This document shows, piece by piece, positions 62,005 through 64,000 of a stretch of DNA of 64,000 bases. The stretch lies in assembly GCF_000381365.1 (NCBI RefSeq), contig NZ_KB905466.1:308744-372743 (forward strand), in the 5' to 3' direction. A model generated the notes under the pieces. The model did no database searches. It saw nothing but the letters and a program-made list of their open reading frames with translations, and had not been told where the DNA came from. Numbering within the stretch: position 1 is the stretch's first letter; the number at the start of each line of letters is the position of its first letter. The position numbers were made by a program, and so were the translations under genes. The DNA is from Bacteroides salyersiae WAL 10018 = DSM 18765 = JCM 12988 (GTDB lineage: Bacteria; Bacteroidota; Bacteroidia; Bacteroidales; Bacteroidaceae).

Positions 62005-63129
62005 TCAAAGCACCCCTTTGCTGGATGGTAATTCAAAGTGATAGATATCCCGCTTCAGCGCCATCTTCCATGCACGGGCTAATGCTTTGAAGATGCCTTC
62101 AATTTTATGATGCTCATTCTGTCCTTCCGCTTTTATATTCAAATTCATTTTTGCGGCATCGCTCAACGATTTGAAAAAGTGCAAAAACATTTCCGTAGGC
62201 ATCTCTCCTATTTTCTCACGTTTGAATTCTGCATCCCATACTAACCAGGGACGCCCACCGAAGTCAAGGCACACCTGACAAAGACAATCATCCATAGGGA
62301 GAGCGTAACCGTATCGCTCAATCCCCCGCTTACTCCCCAAAGCCTGATAAATGCATTCGCCTAAAGCAATAGCAGTATCTTCAATGGTATGATGTTCGTC
62401 CACTTCAAGATCGCCTTTCACTTTGATAGTCAGATCCATTCCGGAATGCTTTCCTATCTGTTCGAGCATATGATCAAAAAAGCCAAGCCCTGTAGAAATA
62501 TCACAGACCCCATTGCCATCGAGATTTAAAGCAACAAAAATATCGGTTTCTTTCGTTGTACGTTTCACTTCCGCTTTACGTTCACCGGCAAAAAGATATT
62601 CGGCAATCTTATCCCAATCGGTAGTAGCTAAAGCACAAACCGATTCAAGACCTTTTTCTTCCAACAGTTCGGTAGAGTCTTGCAGATAGATGGCCCGGCA
62701 ACCTAAATTTTTAGCCAGTTCTACATCCGTAGGACGATCACCGATAACAAAACTACCCGCCAGATCATAGTCCGGGTGATCGATATATTTCGTCAACATT
62801 CCGGTACGGGGTTTACGGGTCGGTGCATTATCTTCGGGAAAGCTGCGGTCTATCAGGATCTCATCGAATGTTATTCCTTCACCGGCCAACGTCTTTAACA
62901 TAAGATTATGTGCCGGCCAGAAAGTTTCCTCTGGAAAAGAATCTGTTCCCAATCCGTCCTGATTAGTGACCATTACAAACTCGAAGTCAAGCTTACTACG
63001 GATAAAACCTAAATTACGAAACACCTTCGGATAGAACTCCAATTTTTCCAATGAATCGAGTTGGTAATCCACAGGTGGTTCTATAACCAAAGTGCCATCC
63101 CGGTCGATAAACAATATTTTCTTCTTCAT
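62005..63129 (-). CDS. hisB: Bifunctional HisB: histidinol-phosphatase / imidazoleglycerol-phosphate dehydratase
   Basis: Catalyses two steps of histidine synthesis in one 374-aa chain. The N-terminal HAD phosphatase (about 1-170) has the nucleophile motif FIDRDGTL and the Cys/Asp-rich region of the HisB-N family ([18 protein letters not shown]). The C-terminal dehydratase (about 185-374) has [14 protein letters not shown] and [15 protein letters not shown] metal-binding histidines. The fused form is typical of E. coli and Bacteroides. It follows hisC on the same strand after a 128-bp gap that contains an inverted repeat. Confidence 0.96.
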   Translation of the reverse strand: MKKKILFIDRDGTLVIEPPVDYQLDSLEKLEFYPKVFRNLGFIRSKLDFEFVMVTNQDGLGTDSFPEETFWPAHNLMLKTLAGEGITFDEILIDRSFPEDNAPTRKPRTGMLTKYIDHPDYDLAGSFVIGDRPTDVELAKNLGCRAIYLQDSTELLEEKGLESVCALATTDWDKIAEYLFAGERKAEVKRTTKETDIFVALNLDGNGVCDISTGLGFFDHMLEQIGKHSGMDLTIKVKGDLEVDEHHTIEDTAIALGECIYQALGSKRGIERYGYALPMDDCLCQVCLDFGGRPWLVWDAEFKREKIGEMPTEMFLHFFKSLSDAAKMNLNIKAEGQNEHHKIEGIFKALARAWKMALKRDIYHFELPSSKGVL

Positions 63130-63147
63130 GATTAATAATTATTTAGA

Positions 63148-63300
63148 AATGGGGGCCTCTCCCCAACCCTCTCCGTAGGAGAGGGAGTACAAATACTCCT
63201 GTTTATAATTAGATACAAAACCAACACTCTTGTTTATTAATTAGTTACAAAACTAACTTAGCTCCCTCTCCTACGGAGAGGGCTGGGGAGAGGCCCCATT
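63148..63300. repeat. Inverted repeat pair between hisC and hisB
   Basis: The left arm 63148-63187 and right arm 63262-63300 are inverted copies about 39 bp long, differing by one extra G and one substitution. Each arm holds its own 8-bp hairpin (CCCTCTCC-GTA-GGAGAGGG). The 74-bp centre has an imperfect direct repeat (AATTAGATACAAAAC and AATTAGTTACAAAAC). The right arm lies inside the hisC coding region. Confidence 0.85.
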
Positions 63301-63995
63301 CTTTTCAACGCTTCCAACAATTTGTCGTTCTCCATACGCGTACCAACAGTTACACGAAGGCAATTACAGCAAAGCGAGATATTATGGCGATTACGGACAA
63401 TGATTCCCTCGCCTACCAGATAATTGTAAATTTTTACAGCATCCGTCACGCGTGCCAAGAAAAAGTTGGCATCCGAAGGAAACACTTTTAAGACACAAGG
63501 CAAGCCGGTAAAAGCGTCTTCCAAATACTCCCGTTCCTCCTTCAACATTTTCACCCAACGTTCTATCTCATCGTGTTTATGCAACATCTGCATCCCCTGT
63601 TTCTGGGTCAAGTCATTCACGTTATACGGATACTTGATTTTATTCAGGATATTAATAATATCGACGGAAGCAAAAGCCATCCCCAAACGGATAGCTGCAC
63701 ATCCCCATGCTTTGGAGAAAGTCTGGAGCACCACCAAGTTAGGATATTCCTTCAGATTGGCAAGGAAAGAAGGAGCCTCAGAGAAATCATTATAAGCCTC
63801 GTCAAGAACTACCAACCCTTCAAAGTGGTTCAAAACCTTTTCGATCTCCGTACGCAGCAAATCATTGCCTGTCGGATTATTAGGAGAACAGAGAAAAATC
63901 AATTTGGTATGTTCATCGGTTGCTGCCAGCAATTTATCGGCAGAGAATTGAAAATCCTCATCAAGCAGAACTTTCCGGTACTCCACATTATTCAC
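63258..63995 (-). CDS. hisC: Histidinol-phosphate aminotransferase HisC, N-terminus beyond window
   Basis: PLP-dependent aminotransferase of histidine synthesis. About 245 C-terminal residues lie in the window; the usual length is about 345, so roughly the first 100 are missing at the right edge. Visible are [18 protein letters not shown] and the PLP lysine in [16 protein letters not shown]. The normal family end ([19 protein letters not shown]) is followed by about 12 extra residues ([12 protein letters not shown]) encoded by the repeat arm at 63262-63300. Upstream his genes are presumably beyond the edge. Confidence 0.95.
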   Translation of the reverse strand: MNNVEYRKVLLDEDFQFSADKLLAATDEHTKLIFLCSPNNPTGNDLLRTEIEKVLNHFEGLVVLDEAYNDFSEAPSFLANLKEYPNLVVLQTFSKAWGCAAIRLGMAFASVDIINILNKIKYPYNVNDLTQKQGMQMLHKHDEIERWVKMLKEEREYLEDAFTGLPCVLKVFPSDANFFLARVTDAVKIYNYLVGEGIIVRNRHNISLCCNCLRVTVGTRMENDKLLEALKRMGPLPSPLRRRGS

Positions 63996-64000
63996 ATCTG

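Noticed and set aside
1..64000. tRNA, rRNA, insertion sequence or prophage genes
   Set aside because: I looked for tRNA-like cloverleaf ends, transposase motifs and phage structural genes and saw none that I can support.

Overview
The window looks like a chromosomal segment of a gut Bacteroides (Bacteroidota, probably the B. fragilis group). I base this on the many copies of the Bacteroides promoter signature (TAnnTTTG at -7, sometimes TTTG about 19-20 nt upstream), weak Shine-Dalgarno sites, and characteristic families: S46 dipeptidyl peptidases, an anaerobic sulfatase-maturating enzyme, DUF3244 and DUF4369 proteins, TPR-HTH regulators, TPR-histidine kinases and N-terminal-rubredoxin rubrerythrin. 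The species cannot be fixed from the sequence alone. I saw no rRNA, tRNA, prophage, transposase or true CRISPR array.

Layout. 1-5014 (minus): an RND efflux operon of adaptor, inner-membrane pump and outer-membrane lipoprotein, the last running off the left edge. 5290-7503 (plus): a patatin phospholipase fused to an outer-membrane barrel. 7659-11027 (minus): mfd. 11224-14284 (plus): a GT2 glycosyltransferase, dihydroorotase, and a free-standing methionine synthase activation domain. 14472-16809 (minus): two AT-rich exported proteins of unknown function. 17194-33714 (minus): a tight four-gene operon of very large exported proteins (1083, 871, 3131 and 403 aa). They carry LRR, cohesin-like, dockerin, Calx-beta, CARDB, lipase-like alpha/beta-hydrolase, InlB-like and Big2 modules, with recognisable or plausible type-IX-secretion-like C-terminal domains. 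34020-35120 (plus): a divergent ECF sigma factor and a membrane protein that may be its anti-sigma partner.

35305-39602 (minus): sbcC and sbcD. 39631-43469 (minus): two tandem TPR-histidine kinases, one with a decayed ATPase domain. 43771-44529 (plus): a PlsC-type acyltransferase. 44679-48645 (minus): a GT-B-like protein, a DUF3244 protein, a TPR-HTH regulator and a DUF4369 lipoprotein. 48857-54517 (plus): a sulfatase-maturating radical SAM enzyme and two S46 peptidases whose S1-pocket residues predict DPP7-like and DPP11-like specificities. 54601-56707 (minus): an orphan HicB-like protein, a glycosyltransferase and an LpxH-like phosphoesterase. 56878-57656 (plus): two thioredoxins. 57738-59513 (minus): an exported nitroreductase, then a perR-like/rubrerythrin operon with a perfect palindrome in its leader. 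59865-61793 (plus): NAD synthetase. 62005 to the right edge (minus): hisB and part of hisC.

The most unusual features are: (1) the giant exported operon with a divergent ECF sigma pair and a shared 10-mer in both leaders; (2) an exactly periodic 23-bp array of five 18-bp palindromic units between nadE and hisB; (3) a family of palindromic intergenic elements sharing the core AGTGATTAG/CTAATCA, two of them at convergent gene ends; (4) a near-perfect inverted repeat pair between hisC and hisB whose right arm encodes the end of HisC; and (5) the operator-like palindrome in front of perR-rbr.
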